From Actinomadura alba (GTDB taxonomy: Bacteria; Actinomycetota; Actinomycetes; Streptosporangiales; Streptosporangiaceae), in assembly GCF_014323705.1 (NCBI RefSeq), contig NZ_JABVEC010000017.1:124001-188000 (forward strand): a DNA stretch of 64,000 nt, given 5' to 3'. A program made the translations under genes and the position numbers. The notes below the pieces were generated by a model, which did not search any database, was not told the DNA's origin, and saw nothing but the letters and a program-made list of their open reading frames with translations. Position 1 is the first letter of the stretch. Every line of letters begins with the position of its first letter. Below are positions 1 to 7,466 of this stretch, piece after piece.

Positions 1-85
1 CCGCGTCGGGATGGACGGCGGCGGCTCCGGCGGTCGCCGCCATGAGCCCCACGACGGCTGCCAGGGTGAGGGATCGCCGCGACAT
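1..85 (-). CDS. secreted protein, N-terminal fragment only
   Basis: The first 28 codons of a gene that runs off the left edge. It opens with ATG at 85, preceded by GGAGG five bases upstream on the minus strand. The translation starts MSRRSLTLAAVVGLMAATAG and continues with Ala-rich residues, which is a typical Sec signal peptide: positive N-terminus, hydrophobic core and an AxA-like cleavage region. The mature protein lies outside the window, so the function is unknown. It is divergent from the ABC importer beginning at 300, so it may be a secreted enzyme of the same sugar-use locus; that is inference from position only. Confidence 0.6.
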   Translation of the reverse strand, partial: MSRRSLTLAAVVGLMAATAGAAAVHPDA

Positions 86-299
86 CAAGCCTCCAAATTC
101 CGTTCGGTGCTTTCGCTGCGGAATATCCGGTTCCCGTGATTGTGCGGCACCAACGGCGCGCTGCCCAGCTCAAAACATGCAGTCAAACTTCGTCAATTTG
201 TGCCATAAATATTGATATTAATGGCCAGGGCATTAGGAGCCGGGCGTCTCGCTACAGATTGCTCTAAAATCGCTCCGGATCGAGTGATCGGGAGGTGGA
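86..299. promoter_or_regulatory. divergent promoter region, AT-rich
   Basis: This 214-base gap separates two divergent genes and is clearly AT-richer than its surroundings around 190-235, where it contains AAATATTGATATTAAT. The ABC operon has a strong ribosome-binding site at its end (GGAGGTGGA, 291-299). I could not identify an unambiguous operator or a confident -35/-10 pair. Confidence 0.45.
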
Positions 300-1097
300 G
301 TGGCGGGTCGATCGCGCTTGCCGGCGGCCCTCGCCCTCACCGGTCTCTTTCTCGCGCCGCTGGTCGTGATGGTGCTCGGCTCGCTGAGGACGCCCGGCCG
401 CCCCCCGGACGGCTTCGCGCTGGTGCCCGACCAGGTGCGCACGGCCAACTACACGACGGCCGTCCGGATGGGAGATCTCGGCGGGCAGCTCGGCAACTCG
501 CTACTGATCATCGCCGTGGCGGTACCGGTGACCGTCCTGGTCGCCTCGTGGGCCGGCTTCGCCCTCATGACCGCGCGCCGCGGCCGGCGGCCGTTGATGG
601 TGGTGACGCTCGTCGCCCTCATGGTCCCCCCGGTCGCGCTGTGGGTGCCGCGGGTGGTGCTGCTCGAACGGCTGGGCCTGACCGACCGCACCCTCGTCGT
701 CGCGCTGCCGGCGATCGCCGCGACCACACCCTTCTACGTCCTGGTGTTCGCCTTCGCCTACTCCCGGATTCCGCGCGGGCAGATCGAGGCGGCCGAGCTC
801 GAGGGCCTGTCGGCCTGGCGGGCCTGGTCGCTCACGTTCCCGCAGGCCCGGCCGGCGGCGTTCGCGGTGGCGATGCTGGCGTTCGCGTCGTACTGGTCGA
901 CCGTGATGGACCCGCTGTTGCTGCTGCCCTCACCGGAGCGCCGGCCGGTCTCACTCGGGCTCTGGTCGCTGTCGTCCCTCGACCCGCCGATGTACCCGGT
1001 GTTCCTCGCCGGGGCGGTGCTGGCGACGCTTCCGCCGACTCTGGTGTTCCTGCTGGCTCAGCGGGCTTTCCTGTCCCGGACCCTGGGGGTGCGATGA
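300..1097 (+). CDS. carbohydrate ABC transporter permease (MalG/CUT1 type)
   Basis: Inner-membrane subunit of a sugar importer, 265 residues. GTG start at 300 directly behind GGAGGTGGA. The protein has about six hydrophobic segments, the first at residues 10-27. The cytoplasmic EAA loop, which docks on the ATPase, is visible as EAAELEGLSAW followed by the conserved Pro-rich turn. Length fits the MalG half of CUT1 importers. The stop overlaps the next start (ATGA at 1094), so it is translationally coupled to the binding lipoprotein. The order permease-lipoprotein-ATPase-permease is unusual, since CUT1 operons usually keep both permeases together. Substrate unknown; the xylanase next door makes plant oligosaccharides possible. 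Confidence 0.9.
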   Translation: MAGRSRLPAALALTGLFLAPLVVMVLGSLRTPGRPPDGFALVPDQVRTANYTTAVRMGDLGGQLGNSLLIIAVAVPVTVLVASWAGFALMTARRGRRPLMVVTLVALMVPPVALWVPRVVLLERLGLTDRTLVVALPAIAATTPFYVLVFAFAYSRIPRGQIEAAELEGLSAWRAWSLTFPQARPAAFAVAMLAFASYWSTVMDPLLLLPSPERRPVSLGLWSLSSLDPPMYPVFLAGAVLATLPPTLVFLLAQRAFLSRTLGVR

Positions 1098-2353
1098 TCC
1101 GCGCGGTGACGGCGTGCATGCTCGCGACCACACTTTCGCTGTCGCTTGCGGCGTGCGGCGGCGGTGACTCAGGTCCCGGAGGCGACGGCTCGACCATCCG
1201 CCTTCAGGTCTCCGGCGAGCCGGAGGAGATCGCCGTCTACCGCGCGCTGGTCGGCGCCTACGAGAAGAGCCATCCCGGCAGGCGGGTCCGGCTCGACGCC
1301 GTGGCGAAGAAGTCCGACCACCTCGCCCGGCTGACGACCTCGTTCGCCGCCGGCGGCCCCCCGGATGTGTTCCTCGTCAACTACCGGGAGTACGCGCAGT
1401 TCGTCGCACGGCGCGCCCTCTCCCCCGTCGGGCCCGCACTCACCTCGCGCGGCGTCCGGATGGCCGACTACTTCCCCCAGCCGATCGAGGCGTTCACCTA
1501 CCAGGGGGTTCTGCAGTGCATGCCGCAGAACATCTCCTCCCTGGTCGTCTACTACAACCGGGAGCTGCTGAGCCGCGCGGGCGTCCCGGCACCGAAGGCC
1601 ACGTGGACGTGGGCCGACTTCGCTCGTACGGCGAAGACGCTCACCCGCGCGGGCGGTCACGGGGTCGGCATCGAGCCCTCCCTCGTACGGGCGGCGCCGT
1701 TCGTGTGGGGGGCGGGCGGCGAGGTCGTCGACGACACCAGGTCGCCGACCCGCCTCACCCTGGACACCCCGCAGGCCCGGCGTGCCCTGGACTTCCTGCT
1801 CGGGCTGGCCCCGGCCATGCCCGGCGAGAAGGAGGTCGCCGCGCAGGACCTGGAGACCCGCTTCACCACCGGCAAGCTGGCCATGCTGCTGTCGTCCCGG
1901 CGCGAGACGCCGACGTTCCGTGAAGTGCCCGGACTCGACTTCGACGTGGCGCCGTTGCCCACGGGACTCAAGCCGGCCGGCATCCTGCATTCCGACGGCT
2001 ACTGCGTGGCCGCGAAGTCCCGGCGGCGGGAGGCCGCCGCCCAGTTCATCGCCTACGCCGTGGGAAGCCAGGGGCAGACCCTCACCGCGCTCGGCGGCCG
2101 TACCGTCCCCTCGCTGGTCTCGGTGGCGAGATCGGGCGCCTTCCTCGATCCCACCCGCCCGCCGAAGAGCTCCCAGGTCTTCCTGGACGGCATCCCCTCG
2201 ATCCGGCGTACTCCGGTGCACCCACGCTGGCCCGAGGTGGAGGACGTCGTGGCGGCGGAGCTCACCCGCGTCTTCCACGACGGCGCGCCGCTCGACCAGG
2301 CGCTGACCCGCATCGACGAGCGCACCCGCCCGTTGCTGGCGGGCGGGGCATGA
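1094..2353 (+). CDS. extracellular solute-binding lipoprotein of sugar ABC importer
   Basis: A 419-residue substrate-binding protein of family SBP_bac_1. It starts at the ATG at 1094 inside the stop of the upstream permease. The N-terminus is a lipoprotein signal with lipobox LAAC, the lipidated Cys being residue 21, then a Gly/Asp/Ser-rich linker. The body shows the usual features: a GPPDVFLVN stretch near residue 90 and TGKLAML near residue 260. It captures the sugar outside the cell and delivers it to the permeases at 300 and 3363. The same reading frame is open upstream to 212, but the coding signal there belongs to the permease in another frame. Confidence 0.9.
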   Translation: MIRAVTACMLATTLSLSLAACGGGDSGPGGDGSTIRLQVSGEPEEIAVYRALVGAYEKSHPGRRVRLDAVAKKSDHLARLTTSFAAGGPPDVFLVNYREYAQFVARRALSPVGPALTSRGVRMADYFPQPIEAFTYQGVLQCMPQNISSLVVYYNRELLSRAGVPAPKATWTWADFARTAKTLTRAGGHGVGIEPSLVRAAPFVWGAGGEVVDDTRSPTRLTLDTPQARRALDFLLGLAPAMPGEKEVAAQDLETRFTTGKLAMLLSSRRETPTFREVPGLDFDVAPLPTGLKPAGILHSDGYCVAAKSRRREAAAQFIAYAVGSQGQTLTALGGRTVPSLVSVARSGAFLDPTRPPKSSQVFLDGIPSIRRTPVHPRWPEVEDVVAAELTRVFHDGAPLDQALTRIDERTRPLLAGGA

Positions 2354-3366
2354 GCATCGTCATCCAGGGTGTCGCCAAGACCTTCACCGGCCGCCGCGGC
2401 ACCGCCCCGGTGGCCGCCCTGCATCCCGTGGACCTCGAGGTCGCGGAGACGGAACTGGTCGTCGTCGTGGGACCGTCCGGCTCGGGAAAGAGCACCCTGC
2501 TACGGGTGATCGCGGGCCTGGAGGCACCCGAGAGGGGTACCGTGCGGATCGGTGCCCGCGACGTGACGGCCATGCCCCCGGGGGCCCGCGACGTCGCGCT
2601 GGTGTCCCAGGAGCCCGCGCTGTTCCCACATCTGCGGATCGCCGACAACATCGGGTTCGGCGAGCGGGCCCGCGGCACGTCCCGCGACGAGGTGCGCAGG
2701 AAGGTCACGGACGCGGCCGACGCGCTGGGCATCGGTGCCGCGCTCGAGCGGCGCCCGCACGAGCTGTCCGGGGGCGAGCGGCAACGGGTCGCCCTGGCAC
2801 GCGCGCTCGTCCGTGAACCCGCCGCCTTTCTGATGGACGAGCCGCTCAGCGCGCTCGACGCCGAGTTGCGACTGCGGATGCGCATCGAGATCAAGGACCT
2901 GCAGCGCCGGCTCGGCGTCTCCCTGCTGTACGTCACCCACGACCAGCACGAGGCACTGGCCCTGGGCGACCGGGTCGCCGTGCTCGACGCGGGGCACCTG
3001 CTGCAGATCGCGCCGCCGAGGGAACTGTACGAACGGCCCGGCTCGGCGTTCGTGGCCAGGTTCATCGGGGCGCTGCCGATGAACCTGCTGCCGTCGGGTG
3101 ACGCGGGTGACCAGGTCCTCGGGGTACGGCCCGAGCGGGTCCGCACGGCGCCCGCGGACCGGGGCCGGGTGACCGGCCGCGTGCTCACCGTCGAGCCGGC
3201 GGGCGAGGGATGCCTGGCCCACATCGCGGTGCCCGGCGCGAAGGAGCGGGTGCTCGCCCGGCTGCCCTGGCCCGAGGCGCCGGAGGTCGGTGCCGAGACC
3301 GGGCTCGACTGGGACGACGGCGATGTGCACCGCTTCAGCGGCGCGGACGGCCGGCGTACCGGGTGA
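2350..3366 (+). CDS. sugar ABC transporter ATP-binding protein (MalK/UgpC type)
   Basis: Cytoplasmic ATPase of the importer, 338 residues. Walker A is GPSGSGKST (about residues 41-49), the signature is LSGGERQRVALARAL, Walker B is AAFLMDEPLSALD and the switch His lies in THDQHEALAL. The final 110 residues form a TOBE-like regulatory region (VLGVRPERVR). The ATG overlaps the lipoprotein stop by four bases. Many actinomycete CUT1 importers lack their own ATPase and share MsiK; this operon carries a dedicated one. Confidence 0.93.
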   Translation: MSIVIQGVAKTFTGRRGTAPVAALHPVDLEVAETELVVVVGPSGSGKSTLLRVIAGLEAPERGTVRIGARDVTAMPPGARDVALVSQEPALFPHLRIADNIGFGERARGTSRDEVRRKVTDAADALGIGAALERRPHELSGGERQRVALARALVREPAAFLMDEPLSALDAELRLRMRIEIKDLQRRLGVSLLYVTHDQHEALALGDRVAVLDAGHLLQIAPPRELYERPGSAFVARFIGALPMNLLPSGDAGDQVLGVRPERVRTAPADRGRVTGRVLTVEPAGEGCLAHIAVPGAKERVLARLPWPEAPEVGAETGLDWDDGDVHRFSGADGRRTG

Positions 3367-4241
3367 AGGGCGGGCTGCGCTCCGCACGGCGGGCCGGAAC
3401 CGGCGTCCTCGCGACGCCGTACCTCATCGGCACCGCCCTCGTGGTCGGGCTGCCCCTCGCCGGCACCGCGGGCCTCGCGCTGACCGAGTACCACGGGTTC
3501 GGCGCTCCGGTGTTCACCGGGACGGCCAACCTGCGGCGGATGGGCGGCGACGAGCTGCTGTGGACCTCGCTCCGCAACTCCGTGATCCTCGCGGCGATCG
3601 TGGTGCCGCTGCGGCTGGTGCTATCGGCGGGATGCGCGCTGCTGCTCACGCCGCCGACGCGGACGGTGCGCGCCGCCCGCGCGGCCGTCTACCTGCCGAC
3701 GGTCGTGCCGGACGCCGCCTGGGCACTGCTGTGGCTCTGGCTGCTCAATCCGCTGTACGGTCCGCTGCCGCTCGCCCTGGAGGGGCTCGGCCTGCCCTCG
3801 CCCGGCTGGCTGACCTCGCCCTGGGGCGCCCGCGCCGGCGTCGGGCTGATGGTCGGCCTGCAGATCGGCGAGTCGTTCGTGGTCGCCCTCGCCGCCCGGC
3901 AGCTGATCCCGGCACGGTTGTACGAGGCCGCGGCGATGGAGGGCGCCGCCCCCGGGCATGTCCTTCGCCGCGTCACTCTTCCGCTGCTGAGCCCGGTGCT
4001 CGCGCTGCTCGCCCTGCGCGACCTGGTGATGGTGCTGCAGATCACCATCGTGCCGGTCCTGCTCGTCACCGAGGGCGGCCCCTACTACGCCACGCTCACC
4101 ACGCCGCTCTACCTCTACCGGCGGGCGTTCGACTACGGCGAACTCGGTTACGCGAGCGGGCTGGCCATGATGCTGATCGTCGTCACCGCCGGCGCCGTGG
4201 CCGCGCAGATCCTCGTCCTGCGGCGCCTGCGCCTGCTCTGA
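3363..4241 (+). CDS. carbohydrate ABC transporter permease (MalF type)
   Basis: Second membrane subunit of the importer, 292 residues. I place the start at the GTG at 3363, which overlaps the ATPase stop (GTGA) as at the other junctions of this operon; a longer in-frame extension upstream would lie inside the ATPase gene. There are six hydrophobic segments and an EAA loop (YEAAAMEGAAPGHVLRRVTL). It ends the operon; a strong hairpin follows at 4250. Confidence 0.9.
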   Translation: MKGGLRSARRAGTGVLATPYLIGTALVVGLPLAGTAGLALTEYHGFGAPVFTGTANLRRMGGDELLWTSLRNSVILAAIVVPLRLVLSAGCALLLTPPTRTVRAARAAVYLPTVVPDAAWALLWLWLLNPLYGPLPLALEGLGLPSPGWLTSPWGARAGVGLMVGLQIGESFVVALAARQLIPARLYEAAAMEGAAPGHVLRRVTLPLLSPVLALLALRDLVMVLQITIVPVLLVTEGGPYYATLTTPLYLYRRAFDYGELGYASGLAMMLIVVTAGAVAAQILVLRRLRLL

Positions 4242-4249
4242 TCGGCCGA

Positions 4250-4295
4250 TCACCGCGTCACCGCGTACCCTGCGAGGGCCGCGGTGACGCGGTGA
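4250..4295. terminator. bidirectional hairpin terminator
   Basis: Perfect 16-bp inverted repeat, TCACCGCGTCACCGCG at 4250-4265 and its complement at 4280-4295, with a 14-base loop. It sits between the converging importer operon and xylanase gene and has no U-tract, as is common in high-GC actinomycetes. Confidence 0.75.
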
Positions 4296-4312
4296 CTCCG
4301 TGCCGCGCCTGC

Positions 4313-5749
4313 TCAGGCGACAGTGCAGGCGGTGCCGTTGAGGGTGAACGACGAGGGCCTGCCGGTGTTGCCGGTGTGGGTGGCCTGGAAGCCGACCCCG
4401 ACCGAGCCGCCCGGGTTGATGGTGGCGTTGAACCCGACGTTACGCGCCGTCACCTGCCCGCTGGTGGGCGAGTAGCTCGCGTTCCAGCCAGAGGTGATCG
4501 TCTGGCCGCTCGGCAGCGTGAACACCAGCGACCAGCCGTTGATCGCCGAGCTTCCGCCGTTGGTGATCGTTATGTTGGTCGTGAAGCCGTTGTTCCACGT
4601 GTTCATCACATAGCCGACCCGGCACCCGCCGGCCGGCGGAGGCGTCGGGGTGGTCGGGGGTGGATCGGTCGGGTCGCCTGTGGCGCCGAAGCCCTCGAGC
4701 ACCGCGTTGTAGGCCGGCTTCTTGGCGTAGTTGTTGTCGAAGAGCAGCGCGGCACCCTGGCCGGGGAAGGTGTCGGGCACCCAGGAGTACCGGTCGGTGA
4801 TGCCCCAGACGGTGATGCTGGTGCAGCGCGCCACGGCGACGCACGCCTGGACGACCTTGCGGTAGTCGTTCGCCTGCGTCTGCAGGTTTCCGCTGCTGGC
4901 CGGCGTGGGCATTCTGATGTCCAGCTCGGTGATGTTGACGTCGACGCCGAGGCCGGCGAACCGCTGGAGGTTCTGCTGGTAGCTGGACGGCACCTGGCCG
5001 ACGATCAGATGGGACTGGAATCCGACGCAGTCGATCGGCACGCCGCGGGCCTGGAAGTCCCTGACCATGTTGTAGACGGCGTCGCTCTTCGCGTTGACGG
5101 CGTCGGTGTTGTAGTCGTTGTAACAGAGCTTGGCACCGGGGTCGGCCGCCCGCGCGGCGCGGAAGGCCTCCTCGATGTAGCTGTTGCCGATCCGCTGCTG
5201 GAACACCGAGTTGCGGCGCGTGCCGTTGTCCTCGAAGGCCTCGTTGACGACGTCCCAGTAGACGAGCTTGCCCTGGTAGTGGCCGGCGACATTGGAGATG
5301 TGGTTCCGCATCGCCTGGAGCAGGTCGCTGCCGGACGAGATGCCCGAGACCCAGCCCGGCAGCTGGCTGTGCCAGACCAGCGTGTGGCCGCGTACCTTCT
5401 GGCCACGGCTCTGCGCGCGGTTCACGATCGCGTCGGCGCTGCCGTAGCTGAACGAGCCGCGGGACGGCTCGGTGGCGTCCCACTTCATCTCGTTCTCCGG
5501 CGTGACACCCGTGAATTCGGTGTCGAGCGTGGTGGCGTACTGGGATTCGCCGAGACGGCCGTTGGCGACGGCCGCGCCGAAGGTCTTGCCCTTGCCCGCG
5601 GCGGCCGCGCCGAGGGTGGTCGCGGCGGTCGAGGACGGGGCGGTGGCCACCACGGCGGCGAGGCCGGTCGCGGTGAGCGCCGTGAGCACCGAGACCGTGA
5701 GCGCGGTGAAGGCACGCCGCCTTCTGTGGGGACGGGGGGCGCTTGTCAC
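4313..5749 (-). CDS. secreted endo-1,4-beta-xylanase, GH10 + CBM2
   Basis: Extracellular xylan-degrading enzyme of 478 residues. GTG start at 5749 with GGAGGAGGAG just upstream. Residues 1-45 are a long actinomycete signal peptide. Residues about 46-355 are the GH10 barrel: acid/base Glu170 in YWDVVNEAFED and nucleophile Glu275 in VNITELDIRM. A Pro/Thr linker (TDPPPTTPTPPP) leads to a C-terminal CBM2 carbohydrate-binding module of about 100 residues with Cys near each end and conserved Trp (WNNGF, GWNASY). Its promoter region contains a CelR-type palindrome and repeated TGTTTC motifs, so cello- or xylo-oligosaccharide induction is likely. Confidence 0.96.
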   Translation of the reverse strand: MTSAPRPHRRRRAFTALTVSVLTALTATGLAAVVATAPSSTAATTLGAAAAGKGKTFGAAVANGRLGESQYATTLDTEFTGVTPENEMKWDATEPSRGSFSYGSADAIVNRAQSRGQKVRGHTLVWHSQLPGWVSGISSGSDLLQAMRNHISNVAGHYQGKLVYWDVVNEAFEDNGTRRNSVFQQRIGNSYIEEAFRAARAADPGAKLCYNDYNTDAVNAKSDAVYNMVRDFQARGVPIDCVGFQSHLIVGQVPSSYQQNLQRFAGLGVDVNITELDIRMPTPASSGNLQTQANDYRKVVQACVAVARCTSITVWGITDRYSWVPDTFPGQGAALLFDNNYAKKPAYNAVLEGFGATGDPTDPPPTTPTPPPAGGCRVGYVMNTWNNGFTTNITITNGGSSAINGWSLVFTLPSGQTITSGWNASYSPTSGQVTARNVGFNATINPGGSVGVGFQATHTGNTGRPSSFTLNGTACTVA

Positions 5750-5812
5750 ATCTCCTCCTCCGGAGAGCGGGCAGAGGGGCCGGCGTCCCGGCTCGGGCCG
5801 GGATCACCTTCG

Positions 5813-5826
5813 TGGGAGCGCTCCCA
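5813..5826. promoter_or_regulatory. CelR/CebR-type operator, TGGGAGCGCTCCCA
   Basis: A perfect 14-bp palindrome 64 bases upstream of the xylanase start. It is identical to the operator established for the LacI-family cellulose regulator CelR of Thermobifida fusca, and to the CebR box of streptomycetes. No celR/cebR gene lies in the window, so the regulator must act in trans. Confidence 0.85.
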
Positions 5827-5858
5827 ATACTTGGTCCGGTCAGAACCGGAGTCAATAT

Positions 5859-5921
5859 GTTTCGGAAATGTTTCGATAATGGCATCCGACGTGTTTCGAA
5901 CCGCCGCTCGGTCGTGTTTCA
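5859..5921. promoter_or_regulatory. array of four TGTTTC(G/A) motifs upstream of the xylanase gene
   Basis: GTTTCG at 5859, 5870 and 5893 and GTTTCA at 5916, each preceded by T; spacings are 11, 23 and 23 bases, close to one, two and two helical turns. Read on the xylanase strand they are CGAAAC motifs, resembling the CGAAA/TTTCG elements known upstream of streptomycete xylanase genes. Probably a second regulatory input. Confidence 0.5.
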
Positions 5922-5979
5922 AAACGCGGACCGGCCGGGTCCCGGCATTTCACCGCGTCCCCCGGCCGGTCCGGCGACG

Positions 5980-7014
5980 TCACCCTCGCGCCGCCTTCGA
6001 CCAGCGGTCGAACAGGCGACCCGCCGAGCCGCCGATCGGGCCGATCGCGTCCGCCAACGTCTCGGGCCCCGGGAGCCGTGCCTTGTCCACCGCCGACACC
6101 GCGAGCGCGGCGTCGTCGATGGTGGACGAACAGACCGCCAACAGGTAGTCCGGCACCGTGAGCTCGGGGTCGACGCAGCCCACGAGTGGTGTGCCCACGG
6201 CGGCGATCAGGGGGAACACCGTTCCCGGAATCCCGATCGCCGCCTCAGCACGTGCCGATGCCTCCAGCGACGGGACCTCGCTGATCTCGTAGCGATCCCA
6301 CAACGCGGGGTCCTCCCTCGGGTGCAGACCGACGAGGATCCGTCTGCCGGCCGCCTCCAGCCGCTCGGCGGCCGCCAGGAGAAGCTCGGTGCCGGGCGCC
6401 GCTCCCCCGGTGTCATCGGCATGGGTCACGCTCGTGAGCACCAGCACGAGCCCCGGCTCCGGCACCCGCCGCGGCAGATCATCGGTCTGCGGTGAACCGA
6501 CCACCCGCACCGAGCGCCGCGTACCGAGATAGCCGGCGAACGCGCGGGCCGCCGCCGGCGAGGCGGCTGTGATCACACGCAGTCGCGGGTGCAACCGTCT
6601 GGCGAGAGCGGCCTCTTGCGGCCCCAGATAGGCGAGTCCGCTGGCGGCCAAGGGCAGCCTGCGAAAACGGTCGGCACACTCGACCGGCCAGTCCCCGGCC
6701 CCGGCGACCACGAGCAGATCGGCGGCCGCGGCGGTTTCCGGTGTCGCGGTCGGCACCGGGTCGCCCGGCTTGATCTGGGAGAGATCGGGCACCAGCTGAG
6801 TGAGCCGCCAGCCGCGCCGCCGGGCCTCGGCGAGCAGCGGGCTGACGTGATAGGTGCCCCACGGCTCGTTCGTCGCCACCAGTACCCGGAGCCGCTTGCC
6901 GCCCGGCGAGGCCGCCGCGGTACCGCCCAGTGCGACGCCCGCGGTCGCAGCGAGGGCGCCGCCGAGCACCGCGCGACGTGACAGCACACCCGATATTCGT
7001 TGATCGTTTTCCAT
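5980..7014 (-). CDS. Tat-exported protein of unknown function, GT-B-like C-terminus
   Basis: A 344-residue protein whose N-terminus (SRRAVLGGALAATAG) is a twin-arginine signal, so it is probably exported folded. The mature part has a Rossmann-like start (RLRVLVATNEPWGTYHVSPL) and a second half with ILVGLHPREDP and GIPGTVFPLIAAVGTPLVG. These resemble the nucleotide-binding half of GT-B glycosyltransferases or CDP-glycerol transferases. I do not recognise the family and no catalytic residues can be assigned. It lies downstream of the xylanase promoter region on the same strand and is divergent from the GroES-like gene. Confidence 0.7.
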   Translation of the reverse strand: MENDQRISGVLSRRAVLGGALAATAGVALGGTAAASPGGKRLRVLVATNEPWGTYHVSPLLAEARRRGWRLTQLVPDLSQIKPGDPVPTATPETAAAADLLVVAGAGDWPVECADRFRRLPLAASGLAYLGPQEAALARRLHPRLRVITAASPAAARAFAGYLGTRRSVRVVGSPQTDDLPRRVPEPGLVLVLTSVTHADDTGGAAPGTELLLAAAERLEAAGRRILVGLHPREDPALWDRYEISEVPSLEASARAEAAIGIPGTVFPLIAAVGTPLVGCVDPELTVPDYLLAVCSSTIDDAALAVSAVDKARLPGPETLADAIGPIGGSAGRLFDRWSKAARG

Positions 7015-7110
7015 ACCGCGTCAACGTAGGGTGTCGAGTCGGCCGGGAACTGAACGCCACCGGAACGCATCCAGATCTTCGGCAATCCGGTTGAGCAGTA
7101 ACATTTCAGG

Positions 7111-7431
7111 ATGGCCGAGGCGAAGTTCGAGGTACAGATGCTGCACGACCGGGTGATGGTCCGGGTCGAGCAGGAGTCCGGCGAACGCCGCAGCAGCGGC
7201 GGCATCGTGATTCCGGCGACGGTGCAGCAGGCGAATCGCCTCGTATGGGCCGAGGTCTGCGGCGTGGGCCACCATGTCCGCACGGTGAAGGTCGGCGACC
7301 GGGCGCTCTTCCATCCCGATGACCAGTTCGAGGTCGAGATCCAGGGTCAGGACTTCCTCGTCATGCGTGAGCGCGACCTGCACGCCGTCGCCAACGAGCG
7401 CCCGGAGCACGGCACCGGCCTCTACCTCTGA
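7111..7431 (+). CDS. GroES-family chaperonin, orphan
   Basis: A 106-residue cpn10-fold protein. The core (MLHDRVMVRVEQESGERRSSGGIVIP) matches the GroES beta-barrel start and mobile-loop region, and the C-terminus (FLVMRERDLHAV) matches the GroES end. Actinomycetes carry such stand-alone GroES-like proteins besides the true groES-groEL operon. No groEL is nearby, and a 10-residue N-terminal extension and a C-terminal tail (ERPEHGTGLYL) distinguish it from canonical GroES. Role as an actual GroEL partner is unproven. Confidence 0.85.
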   Translation: MAEAKFEVQMLHDRVMVRVEQESGERRSSGGIVIPATVQQANRLVWAEVCGVGHHVRTVKVGDRALFHPDDQFEVEIQGQDFLVMRERDLHAVANERPEHGTGLYL

Positions 7432-7466
7432 GCCGGCCCCCGACCGGCCGCCGCCTCACCGGCGTT

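Noticed and set aside
212..2353. A 713-codon open frame covering the first permease and the lipoprotein gene
   Set aside because: Its first 294 codons read the permease gene in the wrong frame (Arg/Gly/Pro-rich); the lipoprotein signal at 1094 is the real start.
3290..6148. A 952-codon plus-strand open frame
   Set aside because: It runs antisense to the xylanase and out of frame through the permease; composition is Arg/Gly/Val-rich with no domain. High-GC shadow.
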